In this document: in pieces, positions 1-10,784 of the stretch | How positions within the stretch are numbered: position 1 is the stretch's first letter | Layout of the letters: each line of letters begins with the position of its first letter | DNA from: Siphonodentalium dalli | Lineage: Eukaryota > Mollusca > Scaphopoda > Gadilida > Siphonodentaliidae | Assembly: GCA_032622095.1 (NCBI GenBank) | Contig: CP136066.1 | Location: forward strand, 52,604,609 to 52,668,608 | Length of the DNA: 64,000 nt | Direction of reading: 5' to 3' | The notes under the pieces: model-generated | What the model saw: the letters and a program-made list of their open reading frames with translations, nothing else | Databases searched by the model: none | Told to the model about the DNA's origin: nothing | Program-made: the position numbers and the translations under genes

Positions 1-265
1 ACGCATTAAAATGCCAGTTATACTGGGAGACTGAAAATACGCCGGTATTTGGCCTTTAATATAAGACTTTGAGATGTTCAGTATGACTTTAATTTAGCAT
101 TATGCAATAATCAGCCTGTTCTCCCGAAAGTCCGCAAATTATCTGCTGATAAGGGAATTTTTTTTAGGTATATAATCGGTGTACGCTGATTGACATGTGT
201 TTTCACTGTGGCTCGCGCCATAAAACGAAATAACGGATACGACTCCATTATCTGCTTATTTCACA

Positions 266-760
266 TTATAGGTCGTATTTGCGCGAGGATATGTTGCAAT
301 ATTCATATAGCTTTATTTGCCATACGATCAGTCTATTAAACGTTTTTGAATTACCCCATAGCTCAATGCCATACACCAACGTTTTTGAATTACCCCATAG
401 CTCAACGCCATACACCAAGCAGTATGGCTGAGTGAGTGATAGTTCAATGGTGAAGATATTTCCTAATTCGATCAATAGAATATTTTCCTCTGGAAATCTT
501 GGCAGAGTGCATTGATATGTCGTGCTTGAGTGATAAATTTTCATCGATATATATCCCAAGGAATTTATATGCATTATCTTTTGCAATTCTTCCATATTTT
601 TTCGATATTATGGCCATCAGTTTGAAGTTGATTTTTGCAGTTTTGTTTAGCACTTGTTGGCTGGATAATCATGTATTTTGTTTTCTTGACATTTAGTGAA
701 TGTTTGTTTGCCTTACACCAAAAACAAAGTTGATATCTGTGTTTATTGGCATAATTGGAT
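266..760 (-). pseudogene. Non-LTR (LINE) reverse transcriptase relic, 3' part
   Basis: On the minus strand, broken frames spell the C-terminal third of a LINE reverse transcriptase. In order they show a segment like 'NKHSLNVKKTKYMII', then 'AYKFLGIYIDENLSLKHDI' (444-653), then 'SLTQPYCLVYGVELWGNSKT' (266-595). This is the order thumb motif, FLG motif, 'YG.ELWG' motif found in jockey/CR1-type LINE polymerases. The pieces lie in different frames and are interrupted by stops, so the copy is dead. A 39 bp direct duplication (341-418) doubles the 'VYGxELWGNSKT' motif. No endonuclease, no poly(A) tail and no target duplication were found. The assignment rests on motif recognition only; the clade is not resolved. 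Confidence 0.6.
341..418. repeat. 39 bp direct tandem duplication inside the LINE relic
   Basis: Two adjacent 39 bp copies (341-379 and 380-418) differ at one position. The duplication is in frame (39 = 13 codons) and repeats a conserved RT motif, so it arose inside the relic. Confidence 0.85.
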
Positions 761-1243
761 AGGTGCTTCAGGTTGTCATGGGAAGACTATAGCGTTGTGT
801 CGTCAGCGAAAGAGAGAATTGACATATCAGTACATTTATAGCGAAATCTGAAGTGCTGAACACATCAATCAATTTCACTTGACCTTTTATAGCAACTGAG
901 TCAGTATTCAAGTAAAAATAGAGAATAATCACTCGACTGAGCTGGCGACTCGAAACAATTCGTGAGAGCCAGAGAGGTTGTACAAACAACAGCGATAGCG
1001 TATTGCACTCAAGTGTCTAACAAAAAGTTCCCGCCTCGACCGTTTCCGTCACCAGCCACTCTAAACATCCGATTTACCAGAAATCCTAATAATACCGTCA
1101 TTACTCTTGGGATCCAAACAAGCATAAGGTGGAATAATAGTACAGGTGGAATTTCCTCAAAATTAAATAATAGTAAAGTGCATTGACGCCGGTATATAAG
1201 CAATTTGTTCGTAACAGGCTGTTTTAATCTGGAGAAAGATCAC
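761..1243. other. Intergenic stretch, nothing recognised
   Basis: Short open frames of up to 74 codons occur on both strands but none has recognisable motifs. No repeat structure was seen. Confidence 0.5.
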
Positions 1244-1336
1244 GTCACTCTCCACGAGGCAGCAAAAGGTCATTATTAATTTTTACATTTAATCCCCTAA
1301 TCCCCCATTCAGCCCATTGTCTGTCTGGTCACTCAC
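1244..1336 (+). repeat. Dispersed repeat, inverted partner of 6783-6866
   Basis: About 90 bp, running from 'GTCACTCTSCACGA' to 'CTGTCTGGTCACTCAC', recurs in reverse complement at 6,783-6,866 with a few small indels. The two copies are 5.5 kb apart and could be two members of a repeat family or decayed terminal inverted repeats. No target duplication or transposase is visible between them. Confidence 0.75.
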
Positions 1337-1719
1337 ATTTCTAATCTGCACCATTATGATGATTATCTTTCTCATAAGAAATAACAAATTAATAGATACC
1401 TGTAGGGTATTACATGTACTTGGTTGGTTTGAATATATAGGCCTGATTTCAGCCCCCTCGGTAACCTCATATCAGCATTCGACCTTCGATGTCCGGCTGA
1501 TAGAGATATGAGGTTACCTCAGGCCGATATTTGGTCTAATATCAAACTAACCAAGTTATATCCTCTAAATATTATGTAACTAGCAGGGTCATTACCCATG
1601 TTAATGCAGTGTGGTATTGTTTTGCCCCTCCCACTTTTTGTCCCTTACCCCTATACCGTCAAGCGTTGTATACATTTCTAATCTGCACAATTATGTTGAT
1701 TACCTTTCTCGTAAGAAAT
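1335..1719. repeat. 48 bp direct repeats flanking a hairpin element
   Basis: The 48 bp at 1,335-1,382 recur at 1,672-1,719 with about five substitutions. The 138 bp hairpin element at 1,418-1,555 lies between them. The spacing of 337 bp suggests an old local duplication. Confidence 0.7.
1418..1555. mobile_element. Hairpin (foldback) MITE-like element, 138 bp
   Basis: The ends are 'ACTTGGTTGGTTTGA' and its near reverse complement 'TCAAACTAACCAAGT'. The inner arms 'GGTAACCTCATATC' and 'GATATGAGGTTACC' also pair, so nearly the whole element folds on itself. There is no coding capacity. I found no clear target duplication, so the transposase superfamily is not assigned. Confidence 0.65.
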
Positions 1720-1722
1720 TGC

Positions 1723-2394
1723 CCGTTAGACCCCTTTGGAGCCATCTAGAAGGTCCCTCGTGAATCGTGAATTAATATAGAATATACATTCACAAATATA
1801 GGTATAGATAAAGATTTTATAAGAAGTTAACGGACCCCTGTGGTTGTAAATAGAATGCACTCAGAGATTCTGACTTCAAACTTGTGCTACCTTCTAATTT
1901 ACATGTACCGGTATAGTACCGGTAGTATTGCTTGATAAGTTGATAGACATGTGGTGATTTGATTTGGGTTGAAAGATTAGAAAATCAGTGCCCCCCTCTC
2001 AATTTTCATTTAAGGGATAATCTTAGTTTTTAATGTAATTACAGTTTAAAGATGGTCTATCTCTCCCTAAACCAAGTTTTATATGCAGCAGTTTCCTGAA
2101 ATATGTATGAAATATTAAAAATATTAAATATGAATTGAAAACCCCTGTCCGGAAATGCTTCTATCTGACAATATTGATTTTATTTTATATTTTCTGGTAT
2201 ATTAGATACATACACATGTACAACTAATTTGGGATATTTTACAGCTCGCAAAAATGTTTGGAGTGTAGCAAGTGGGAGAACTCTATCTGAGTTCGCCTGA
2301 AAGTTTTATGACATGACGGTTTGTTGTAAAAATAGTAACGAAAAATAAGTCCCAATTGATAATCACATTATATAATAAATTGAATGCCCTCATA
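1723..2394. other. Intergenic, AT-rich, no gene seen
   Basis: No open frame with recognisable motifs and no clear repeats. Composition is strongly AT-rich. Confidence 0.5.
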
Positions 2395-2550
2395 GTGGTG
2401 AACATCTACGTAACATGTATACCAAATTTCATTGAGATCCAAGCAGTTTAATATTAGCACTACTGTTCAAGTTATGCCCTGAACAGACATCAGGCGGATG
2501 GACAGACAGTTCCAAATAGTATACCCCCCTTTTTTTAATAGGGGGTATGA
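2395..2550 (+). repeat. Dispersed-repeat tail with terminal C/G-run hairpin
   Basis: The stretch contains an 'ACCAAATTTCATTGAGATCC' type sentence, then a GGACAGACAG tract, and ends in 'AGTATACCCCCC', a T-run and 'GGGGGTAT'. The last part folds into a short hairpin (about 2,519-2,548). This layout resembles the 3' end of dispersed retroposon-like repeats in marine invertebrate genomes. That comparison is from memory and unverified. Confidence 0.35.
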
Positions 2551-2812
2551 ATATCGATAATTGATATAAGCAATTCCTGACATGTGTCTAACACAGTCTT
2601 CGACTCTATTTTATTATTTTATACCCTGGGAATTATAGAAAACATATTTAGGAAGCTATAGATATAAATCCATCTTCAAATGCTGATCACAAACTGATAT
2701 TAAATCAGTGTTTGTGATTCGGTATAAAGCCTTTAGACTCTACTGTTCAGACTTTACTGTTTACAGCTACCGGTATAATCTTGTGTGCCAAATACTAACT
2801 GCAGGGTGGAAT
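2551..2812. other. Intergenic, no feature seen
   Basis: No coding frame or repeat recognised. Confidence 0.4.
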
Positions 2813-2892
2813 ATTGCGGATGAAGATGGATAATTATAAAATCAAGTGGTAAAAATAACTTGATTTTAGAGTTATCCATCTTCATCCGCAAT
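2813..2892. repeat. 80 bp hairpin with ~35 bp arms
   Basis: The arm beginning 'ATTGCGGATGAAGATGGATA' at 2,813 pairs with the arm ending at 2,892 around a 10-nt loop. There are only a few mismatches. It is compatible with a miniature foldback element or a structured transcript. Confidence 0.75.
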
Positions 2893-3534
2893 TTTGACCG
2901 AGACCACCTTTTTGACGGCGTGTTTTTGGGCCACAAACAATAGAAATAATAAACTTCAAAAATTGATATCTGATCACTCGGAGTGTTGATGAGTAGGTTC
3001 CTCGACTCGAATCAATATTTTTTACCCCCGAAGCCAAAGAAATAGTAATTTAGGAGCACCTGATCGGATTGAGTACTGTTAAACAATTATTTTTGTGTCT
3101 AGACTTGATTATAAAGCAAGTTTTCGCAATTGACATGCTTAAAATTGATATATGCATGGGGAAATGTAACCATCGTTGTCTACATGCCCCGTGTGCGCAA
3201 CATCTCAAATGAAAAATCCAGTCTCTTGTACTAGTATTTGTAATTAAACTATTTGTGTACATTGTAGCATTTGTTATTTAAATTTAGAACAGAGCCATAA
3301 TTTTGTTTAAATGTGCAGATCTACATGTATGGTAATAAGGCTTAAGCATCGTGCAGGGTGGATTTTTCTCATAAAATTAATAAACATACAGGTACAATTA
3401 TTTGGCACACAAGAGTAGGCACTTTGGTGGAGTCTGATGATGTTAGATACTGATAGTCTAAAGGGTCAGTGTCTGGTTGTTCCCCTTGCAGAGGAGATAT
3501 AAATAGGTACACGACATTTTGGATCGTCTTAAGT
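2893..3534. other. Intergenic, no gene seen
   Basis: Only short uninformative frames. Several ACATGTA-type words occur. Confidence 0.4.
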
Positions 3535-3617
3535 CGTTTCGCACCATATTTTTTGTAGTTTCGCACCATATTTTTTGTAGTTTCGTACCTTATTGTTTGG
3601 TCGTTTCGCACCATGTT
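3535..3617. repeat. 22 bp tandem repeat, about 3.6 copies
   Basis: The unit 'TTTCGCACCATATTTTTTGT' plus two bases repeats with a 22-23 bp period. The last copies have diverged. Confidence 0.85.
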
Positions 3618-4450
3618 GGAAATCAATTCGTCTTTTCATACCAATGATACCATATCACTATACATGTACATGTATGTCACACCATAGGGAAACAAATAAA
3701 TGATTTTCTGCAAAGTACGAAATAAAAAAAAGTAACCACAAAATATGGTATGAAACGACCATGGTATCGGATAGTGAAATAATGAAGAAGTCACTATAGT
3801 TGTATATCATTTATATGGTCACAATATATATAATGCAACGTGAAGATTGGTATGACATCTGTTCTGTTCGACTTCAGGTGTACTCAATTTCTACTCCGGC
3901 AATGTTCAGAATCATATCCATTGATATCCAACGAAACTGGTATGAAGCGTCTAGAACTTAGAATCCATATTTAATATAATTATAAATCCTTCAGACATTC
4001 AGTGTTACCGATCTCCAGAATCAACAACTGACTGTTCAAGGCAGTTCCACTCAATGGTTGTTTTTAAGAAGTCATCGTAATGACTAATGAGTAATGTACA
4101 GTGCTAGTACGCAGTAGATCGAACGATTCTCTGATGGTGCTGTTAGAACTTGTTACACACCTACTAAGTTCTCCACCAGATTTTGACAGACACACACTGG
4201 GGACAGTAACAGTACTAACACTCACACTGACAGTGAATGAGTGGATAGGCCTACTGGTAGTCGACATTCTACGGGATACTAAAGATATAGTCAATTTTGG
4301 ACTAGCCTACTGCACTGCAGTACTCACTGTACTGGTAGTGATGCAGTCCTCAAATTTGGTTGCTTTATTTTCCTGGTCTTCTTCGAATTTGTTTTTTAGA
4401 GTTAGATGTATAGAATTGTAGAATAACAATCAATTATCATGACAATCGTC
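3618..4450. other. Intergenic; one unconvincing 106-codon frame
   Basis: A plus-strand frame at 4,101-4,421 encodes a Leu/Val/Thr-rich peptide without recognisable motifs. I regard it as chance. Confidence 0.4.
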
Positions 4451-4491
4451 GTCAACAATGAATGGCATTGATCGATTCAATGATTGTTGAC
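4451..4491. repeat. Small inverted repeat with 13 bp arms
   Basis: 'GTCAACAATGAAT' at 4,451 pairs imperfectly with 'ATGATTGTTGAC' ending at 4,491. Its function is unknown. Confidence 0.6.
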
Positions 4492-4523
4492 ACTGTCACT
4501 GTGACTTGATCAAGTTCGTGAAT

Positions 4524-4724
4524 TTAAATTTTAAGTCTGGCTGTCCTTGCGCGACTATCTTCGTCGGCTGGTTCGTGTAAATATGGGCCAATATTCAAAC
4601 GCAAGCCATCAAAGGCATCTTCAGTATCTGCCATAGATGCAGTATCCCCCGCTACACGTAACTCGTCGTCATTTTCGTGATCAGAGTCACTTTCAGACGC
4701 GGAAATGCTGCGTGCAGAAGCCAT
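4524..4724 (-). CDS. Possible acidic N-terminal exon, function unknown
   Basis: An open frame begins 'MASARSISASESDSDHEN' and continues through an acidic, Ser/Asp-rich stretch to 'NIGPYLHEPADEDS' before a stop. In-frame sequence upstream of this Met gives a 24-residue-longer read to 4,787. The acidic run followed by a 'PYxxEP' motif resembles the N-terminal leader of some invertebrate nuclear or THAP-like proteins. That is a weak resemblance from memory. No continuing exon was identified. It could be noise. Confidence 0.25.
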   Translation of the reverse strand: MASARSISASESDSDHENDDELRVAGDTASMADTEDAFDGLRLNIGPYLHEPADEDSRARTARLKI

Positions 4725-4791
4725 TTTTCGTAAACAGTTCGTCTGCGGAGGTAAGTCCCACTTTGACGTCACGGGTTTTGCGGTCACGTGA

Positions 4792-5939
4792 CTCGAGCAA
4801 AATCAGCTAAGAAATAATAATCGATTTTAAAAAGTCGCTAAAAACACGTTTATCGATAAAATTATATCTAATTTTTTATTGGATGTTATATTTGAACCTT
4901 ATTCACACCAAACTAGCCATATAACATTGAAATGATAAACATTTAACAGTTCCCATTTAATTAAATTCAGTGACTCTCGATGGCTAAATCATTTTCGTTA
5001 CTTTATCGCCGATAGTTGGGTCCCGAATCGCGAAGTAAATATTTACAATTGAGAGTAGTTCAGATGATGTTCACTATGGAGTGGTACCGTAGATTTGTTT
5101 TATATTTTCGGCGATGTAGTAAAATGCTACATTCCTCCAGTTGACATAGTGCCTCAATACTAACTTAACAGTTTAACAAACCTGAAAAAGTCCATAATAT
5201 GTCTTTAACATTCGATCACGACCGCCGTGGCCAGTGACATTGTGGATAATTGAGCACGTTCTATAACATCAAACGTCTCCTCAATATGAACAAAGTACAG
5301 TATATTATTGTTAACTGTTTACTGTGTTGTTCAATAAAACAATGAGCTTTAGTCATATGTATCATCTTCATTTGAAGTTATTGGACTGTTCACGGGACGT
5401 GGAGTATTATTTTGAGGCGAATTTATGTTTCTTATCGTTTATAGCAATATGCTAAATGCTTTGTGCCACTTTAATACTGTCATTAAGAATATGCATCCCA
5501 AATTTGTAGATCTAGGTAGAATTTCCGATTAGCGGGAAGTCATGGGTTCGCGACATAAAAGTTAAATATTAGCATATATATATCATTATATATGACAACC
5601 TGTACCAACTTGTGTAATTTATCCGACAGTATAGTTTGATAATTGGTATAACATAGGTAGGGGTATATATTCCCCATTCGTATGGTTTTATTTAGGCTAC
5701 ACGTAGGGGTGATCAGTTGAAAACTATCAGAATTGGGTGGACGGATGCATGGGTTCTCGGCCATTTGGCGACGTTAACGCGTGGGATACGATCCCCCAAT
5801 TGGAGGGGGTTATAGCTTCCGGTCTGACCATTGCATATCTCCCCGAATGGGGGGGGGTCCACCCCTGGGTTAGTGTAGTTGTATCTGTTACGTTATAGGC
5901 ATATATGACTATATTGGCCCGTGCCACACCATATAGCTA
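4792..5939. other. Intergenic, no gene seen
   Basis: Low GC with scattered short frames. A G9 run occurs near 5,847. No repeat family recognised. Confidence 0.4.
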
Positions 5940-6330
5940 ATATCGGTATTGAAGGGGTTAATGAAACCAGTCAATTTTCACAGAATACACCCTGTTAGCG
6001 TCCCGCAACTGGACGAAATAAAAAAAAATCATTCCCGGCCACTGACACCGTGACGAGGAACTGCTTGGCCAGTCTCAGACAGACTTGGACAAACGCACGT
6101 CACTATATAGCTGAACCAATATGTACATTTAAGGGGTTAATAAAACCTGCCGTAAACGACACAGAAAGTCGATTCGCACAGGACACACTTGGTCAACTTC
6201 AAGCAACTGCAAGATATACAAAATACCTGCATACGGGTCCGTGGGGCGACTCGGAAGTCGTGGCTATACTAATTGAAAATCGCAATACAATGTATCGTTA
6301 TTAAGGGGTTAATATAAACCGACCGTGGTC
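5940..6330. repeat. Degenerate ~170-178 bp repeat, three anchors
   Basis: The phrase 'AAGGGGTTAATRAAACC' recurs near 5,955, 6,132 and 6,303 with related flanks (ATATAGCT...AAT...GTAT before it). The remaining sequence has strongly diverged, so this may be an old tandem repeat. Confidence 0.4.
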
Positions 6331-6782
6331 AACTAATAGCCCAATATGTGACAGCAACACTCCCATGGATATTTTCGTCAAAGACAACTGATAATTGCGC
6401 GCGGGTCGACTAATTCAACGCTAAATATTAATTATCTTGTCTGGTGGGGTACCCCACTTCAGATTTTTAACGCAATGTTCGCGTCATGGGACATTTCCCC
6501 ACTTTCTTCTTTTAAATCATTAAATATTACTTATCCTTGCGAAAATATCTAAGTGGCATCTGGAAACTAATAACTTAATATTGTTACGCCATTATCAAAT
6601 TACAATCTGTCATAAACGCATGCATATTATTTTGAATGTATCGGTATTGACGAAAAATAGCCACAAAATATCTGTCGTGATTCACATTTGGCTGATTAAG
6701 CTATTGTCTTACACTTGGTGCTCATAAACCTTGGCCATCATAAATACAATGTCATCATAAACATGCATCGTGCAGGAGCCCC
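6331..6782. other. Intergenic, no feature seen
   Basis: No coding frame or repeat recognised. Confidence 0.4.
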
Positions 6783-6866
6783 GTGAGTGACCAGACAGAC
6801 AATGGGGGGTTAGCGGATTAAATGTAAAATAATGATATGACCTTTTGCTGTTTCGTGCAGAGTGAC
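6783..6866 (-). repeat. Inverted partner of the repeat at 1244-1336
   Basis: Its reverse complement matches 1,244-1,336 from 'GTCACTCTGCACGA' through the ATTTAATCC block to 'CTGTCTGGTCACTCAC'. Confidence 0.75.
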
Positions 6867-7753
6867 GGGTTTCCCTTTGTATTGTCCGCGATCGGGTTTC
6901 CCTTTGTACAGTCGGCGATATATTCCCACTTACGTATACGATGTTTTCCGACTAGATCGTTCACATCACAAAATTAAAAACCCACTTGCCAAACATTCAT
7001 GCTTCCAGTCTCTATTTGGGGTAAAAAACAGTTTAGCCAAAAGTTTAGCCAAAGGAAATTGTTATTAGCCAAATTCGAAAAAAGATTAGCCATTGGCTAA
7101 TTTGGCTACCGACAGCGCGAACACTGAGTGGTAATCCGTTAAGTCACTGCATATAGCAGCCTGTGTGTTGCTCCCCACAAAGAGAGATGCATGAACTGTA
7201 CTTGATTCAAACATTCAGCAATCATCAAGGCGAAATTCAACGAGGCATGAGGCGACCGAAACAACATTCATAAATAATGAGAAAACAAATCTGCAAACAT
7301 CAGAAAAACGATGCAACAAATAAAAGACATTTAGTCAAACACTATAGAGAGGTGACCAGCCGAAGCACCAGTAGAGATGTAGCACCAAAGTGGACAATTA
7401 TCCAAACCTTATCCGCATATCGATGCTTCATGCGATACTTACGTCTTAGTACCAACATCACTCCTTCATCATGATTCATTACTCACGGGATGCACTCCAT
7501 TGAAAATATGGCGCCACATCTGGGCTCTCTTACCTCTCGCAGTGGGGCGGTAGTCCTATTTTACACCGGTCGCAAAACGTGATCTCAAACATTAAAATTT
7601 AATGCTTATCCCATCTTACGGAATAGCTTAGAAAACAATTTCTCGTTATAGCTACAAAACCAGGTACGTACTCCAAAAATATTGCAAGAATATTTGTATT
7701 ATTGAACAAGACAAATTCCAGGATGCCCGGACTGTATCCAATGTTTTTTCGCA
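6867..7753. other. Intergenic, no gene seen
   Basis: A short AGCCAAA-rich stretch (about 7,030-7,105) repeats 'TTAGCCAAA' several times. Otherwise nothing was recognised. Confidence 0.4.
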
Positions 7754-7785
7754 TTAACCCTTTACCCAACAGAACGGCCCTGTGT

Positions 7786-7850
7786 CAATGCATTCTCTTA
7801 TATATGCGAGTCGACCATAGGTCGCCTCGCATATATAAGAGAATGCATTG
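7786..7850. repeat. 65 bp palindrome, left, MITE copy 1
   Basis: 'CAATGCATTCTCTTATATAT' opens an arm whose exact complement closes the palindrome. The centre GTCGACCATAGGTCGCC is itself nearly self-complementary. The RNA or single strand would form a hairpin of about 30 bp. Confidence 0.9.
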
Positions 7851-7931
7851 GCTTAACACATTAAAAATTATAAAATTGTTAAAGAATGTAAGAAAAAATG
7901 GTAAAAAGTGTTAAAAAAAGATTTTGTTTAG

Positions 7932-8000
7932 GCCAATGCATTCTCTTATATATGCGAGGCGACCTATGGTCGACTCGCATATATAAGAGAATGCATTGGC
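7932..8000. repeat. 69 bp palindrome, right, MITE copy 1
   Basis: Same palindrome as 7,786-7,850 but with its asymmetric centre in the opposite orientation (GGCGACCTATGGTCGAC). The pair therefore forms a larger nested inverted repeat. Confidence 0.9.
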
Positions 8001-8142
8001 ACAGGGCATAACTATAACCATCATAATGTGGTCAATGAGCCGGTTCCAATGATATCCATATTTGTATGGTTTTATTGAGACAGACCCAAGATAATTTAGG
8101 CTGTTGCAGCTTTATTTGGCCGTTTTTTGGGTAAAGGGTTAA

Positions 8143-9010
8143 CTCCGTGTTTTGGGGGCATATTGTCCGATAGTACATAATATACATGTAGTATAGTGGT
8201 AGTTTGATTTGTTCCCGGATCTGGGATAAACTTCCTTTCCCCAGTGATTGTATACTACTCTGGTTAAATGTATGATTATGCACGTTATGTAGGAGACATA
8301 AATAATATAGTATAACATAGAAGCATCAACAAGATCGTATTCTTAATTGGTTATGACTGGTACTAACCATTGTATGGTCGATGGATGGTCAAGTCGGTAT
8401 CATACTATACATGTAGTAAACAATAGCATGTTACAGGCCATAGACAATGGTATCGTGATATGTCAACCTTATTTGGCCACATATTACCCAAAATAAGAGT
8501 TGGTCGAGTAGACATCCCTCATTTAGAGCATTACACGATTCTCTACTTTGGCTACGCACGTAGATATCACACTCCACCAGTTCAAGACCTGGAAACTTTC
8601 TGTTGATTTGAGGGGGAACTTATAGCATAAAAAACAACGCAGTTATTATATCTTATTACTAATACCTTTTCTTATAATAACGCATTACACAGTAGGCGAA
8701 GGTCCCAGCTCGAGATTACTCAAGCTGAATGTACTTTCCGTCGCTAACAATCATGTATTTTGTCCAGGCAATCAATTCAATGTTTATGTGAAATCGGCTC
8801 ATAAAAGTCGATTAAATCATGCAATGTCGAGATGGTTCCACACATCCTGTCAAAATGAGTATTAAAGAACAGGCATTAACAATGAAATATGTTCACTGTG
8901 CTGTCTGTTCAAAGTTATAAAGTTCCCCTTCAGAACTGGTAAGAATATCAATAAATCCCGTCGTACACTAATGTGCAAAGATATATAGCCCAACCCGTAC
9001 ACATACAGAA
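8143..9010. other. Intergenic, no gene seen
   Basis: Only short frames without motifs. Confidence 0.4.
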
Positions 9011-9105
9011 ATGGCCTAAACAATCGACCCCTTAACCACAACATAATTATGGGTAAAAGTTGTCCATAATTCTGCTGTGGTTAAGGAGTCGATTATTTAG
9101 GGCAT
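9011..9105. repeat. 95 bp imperfect hairpin
   Basis: The arm containing 'CCTTAACCACAACATAATTA' pairs with the arm ending at 9,105 around an 11-nt loop. The arms are about 42 bp with scattered mismatches. Confidence 0.7.
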
Positions 9106-9569
9106 TGCTGTAGCTATCCAATTATGGCCGCCTCATCACAACACCTGCTCAATTTGTAAAGGGAGTAGTCGGGGAACAGTCAACAATGACCAAGTTGCTT
9201 CCTCAGTATAGACAACATCGACACTTGTTTATATTCTGTCATATATGATTATGATGGGTAAATTTTGATTAACGTTGAACTAACGTATCGGTAAATGTTT
9301 ATTTAACCTTTCTTGATAATTAACTGAATCCCAATCCCGAGCTTATTAAATTTACATGTAGATAACCGAAACGTAGGAGAACTAATTGTTTTATTTAAAA
9401 GTTGGTCTATTACGTTTATGGGCAAGACTATGGACAACTATTTATATATACATAAGTGTACTCTCAATTACTGTGAGATACAAATACAAGTATATATGTG
9501 CTACTGGTTTACAACATGTGTGTTAATAGATAGACCGAATCTTCCCAATGTAATTTCTCAGAGGTATAT
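9106..9569. other. Intergenic, no feature seen
   Basis: AT-rich, nothing recognised. Confidence 0.4.
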
Positions 9570-10050
9570 TTAACCCTTTGAGTGCGAGGTCCGATTTTTG
9601 TATCAACCAATATGCCTTGTGCCAATGCATTCTCTTATGTATGCGAGTCGACCATAGGTCGCCTCGCATATATAAGAGAATGCATTGGCCTAACTATTTT
9701 TCATCATTTGTTATTATTTTTTACAATTATTTACAATTTTAATATTTTTTTCAAATATTCTTTAACAGACTTATTTTGTAGGTTTAGTGCCAGGGAATCT
9801 TACGTTTTTCATGGACATCAAAGTTATTACTATGAATACTTGGTGATAATTTTGAGTTATAACATGCCCCTAAGGTTTTATCCAGTTTGTTTTTAAATTC
9901 GCTATAGCATGCTTAAGCATACCCAAAAAATTTCAACCCAAAACAATCTATAAAAAAACAAAAACATTTATTTTTTATTTTTTTTAGGGCCGATTTAACA
10001 GACCGTAAATTAGGGCCGATGATATCGGTCCCTGGCACTGAAAGGGTTAA
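9570..10050. mobile_element. piggyBac-type MITE, copy 2 (481 bp)
   Basis: TTAA flanks at 9,570-9,573 and 10,047-10,050 carry matching inverted ends ('TTAACCCTTTGAGTGC' and the complement of 'GCACTGAAAGGGTTAA', one mismatch). One 69 bp palindrome survives at 9,621-9,689; the second palindrome of copy 1 is missing. The middle is T-rich. A 104-codon plus frame across it looks fortuitous. Confidence 0.8.
9621..9689. repeat. 69 bp palindrome in MITE copy 2
   Basis: Near-identical to the palindromes of copy 1, with one base change in the left arm (TTATGTATG for TTATATATG). Confidence 0.9.
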
Positions 10051-10294
10051 TACTAGCCAAATTGTGATGTCTTTAACTGCATCGATTCGATGGGACTGTC
10101 AATTTCTGAACATTTTAACATTTTCATTGTACTTTAATGATTGTTGGATCCATTTAAAATGGTTTCAATGTCTAGCAATAATGACAATTCATCGAAGCTT
10201 TAGCCTCTTTGTTCCGAATATATTTGACAATCAAATAACTAATGAATCGCTGTCTCGATGTCACCACATAGGATTTTTTTATTACCCCATGCGT

Positions 10295-10533
10295 GATTTG
10301 TTATCAGACATACTTTAAACTGCTTACATGTCGGTATACCATCTTGACATGATCCTGGTTGGACAATTTTTAACTGGGTGTTAATTTAGTCCAAGATCGT
10401 GCTTAAAATAACTGTTGATTTCAAAATTAATTTATCCATATCGCCAGGCTTTTGACTAACCTCCATATAGTCTGTAGTGTGCTGTAGTCTCTGATTTGTT
10501 ATCAGACATAATTTAAACTGCTTACATGTCGGT
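10295..10533. repeat. Templated insertion: 158 bp copy between 41 bp direct repeats
   Basis: The segment 10,338-10,495 copies 11,673-11,830 with two substitutions. It is bracketed by two copies of a 41 bp sequence (10,295-10,335 and 10,493-10,533, one mismatch). The copied piece includes the 3' end of the PAN-like exon and its splice donor. The structure looks like break repair that copied nearby DNA while duplicating the target. Confidence 0.85.
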
Positions 10534-10784
10534 TACATTTCGAAATCAATAAGAACATTCCTCGAGTTCTGAGTTACAAGTTACATTTGCTAATCGAGGA
10601 ATCTTCCAAAAAGAAAAAGAAATATATTCTCACGAATCTTCAAACTATCGGTTACAAAATACATTTCGATGTCATTAAACGTGTTTCCTGTTCTCAGTTA
10701 CAAAGGTACATTTGCTAACGTAAGAATTTTCCAACAACAATGAAAATATTCTCAGGAATAACTAAACTAACGGTTGCGCTTCCA

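Larger units (their letters stand above)
7754..8142. mobile_element. piggyBac-type MITE, copy 1 (389 bp)
   Basis: The element is bounded by TTAA on both sides. It has a perfect 16-bp inverted end including the target site: 'TTAACCCTTTACCCAA' at 7,754-7,769 and its exact complement at 8,127-8,142. TTAA targets and CCC-starting ends are hallmarks of piggyBac elements. Inside are two palindromes (7,786-7,850 and 7,932-8,000) in mutually inverted orientation around an A/T-rich spacer. There is no transposase, so it must be mobilised in trans. Related copies lie at 9,570 and 10,785. Confidence 0.85.

Noticed and set aside
9582-9896. 104-codon plus frame in MITE copy 2
   Set aside because: It runs through the palindrome and T-rich spacer and is not conserved in the other two copies.
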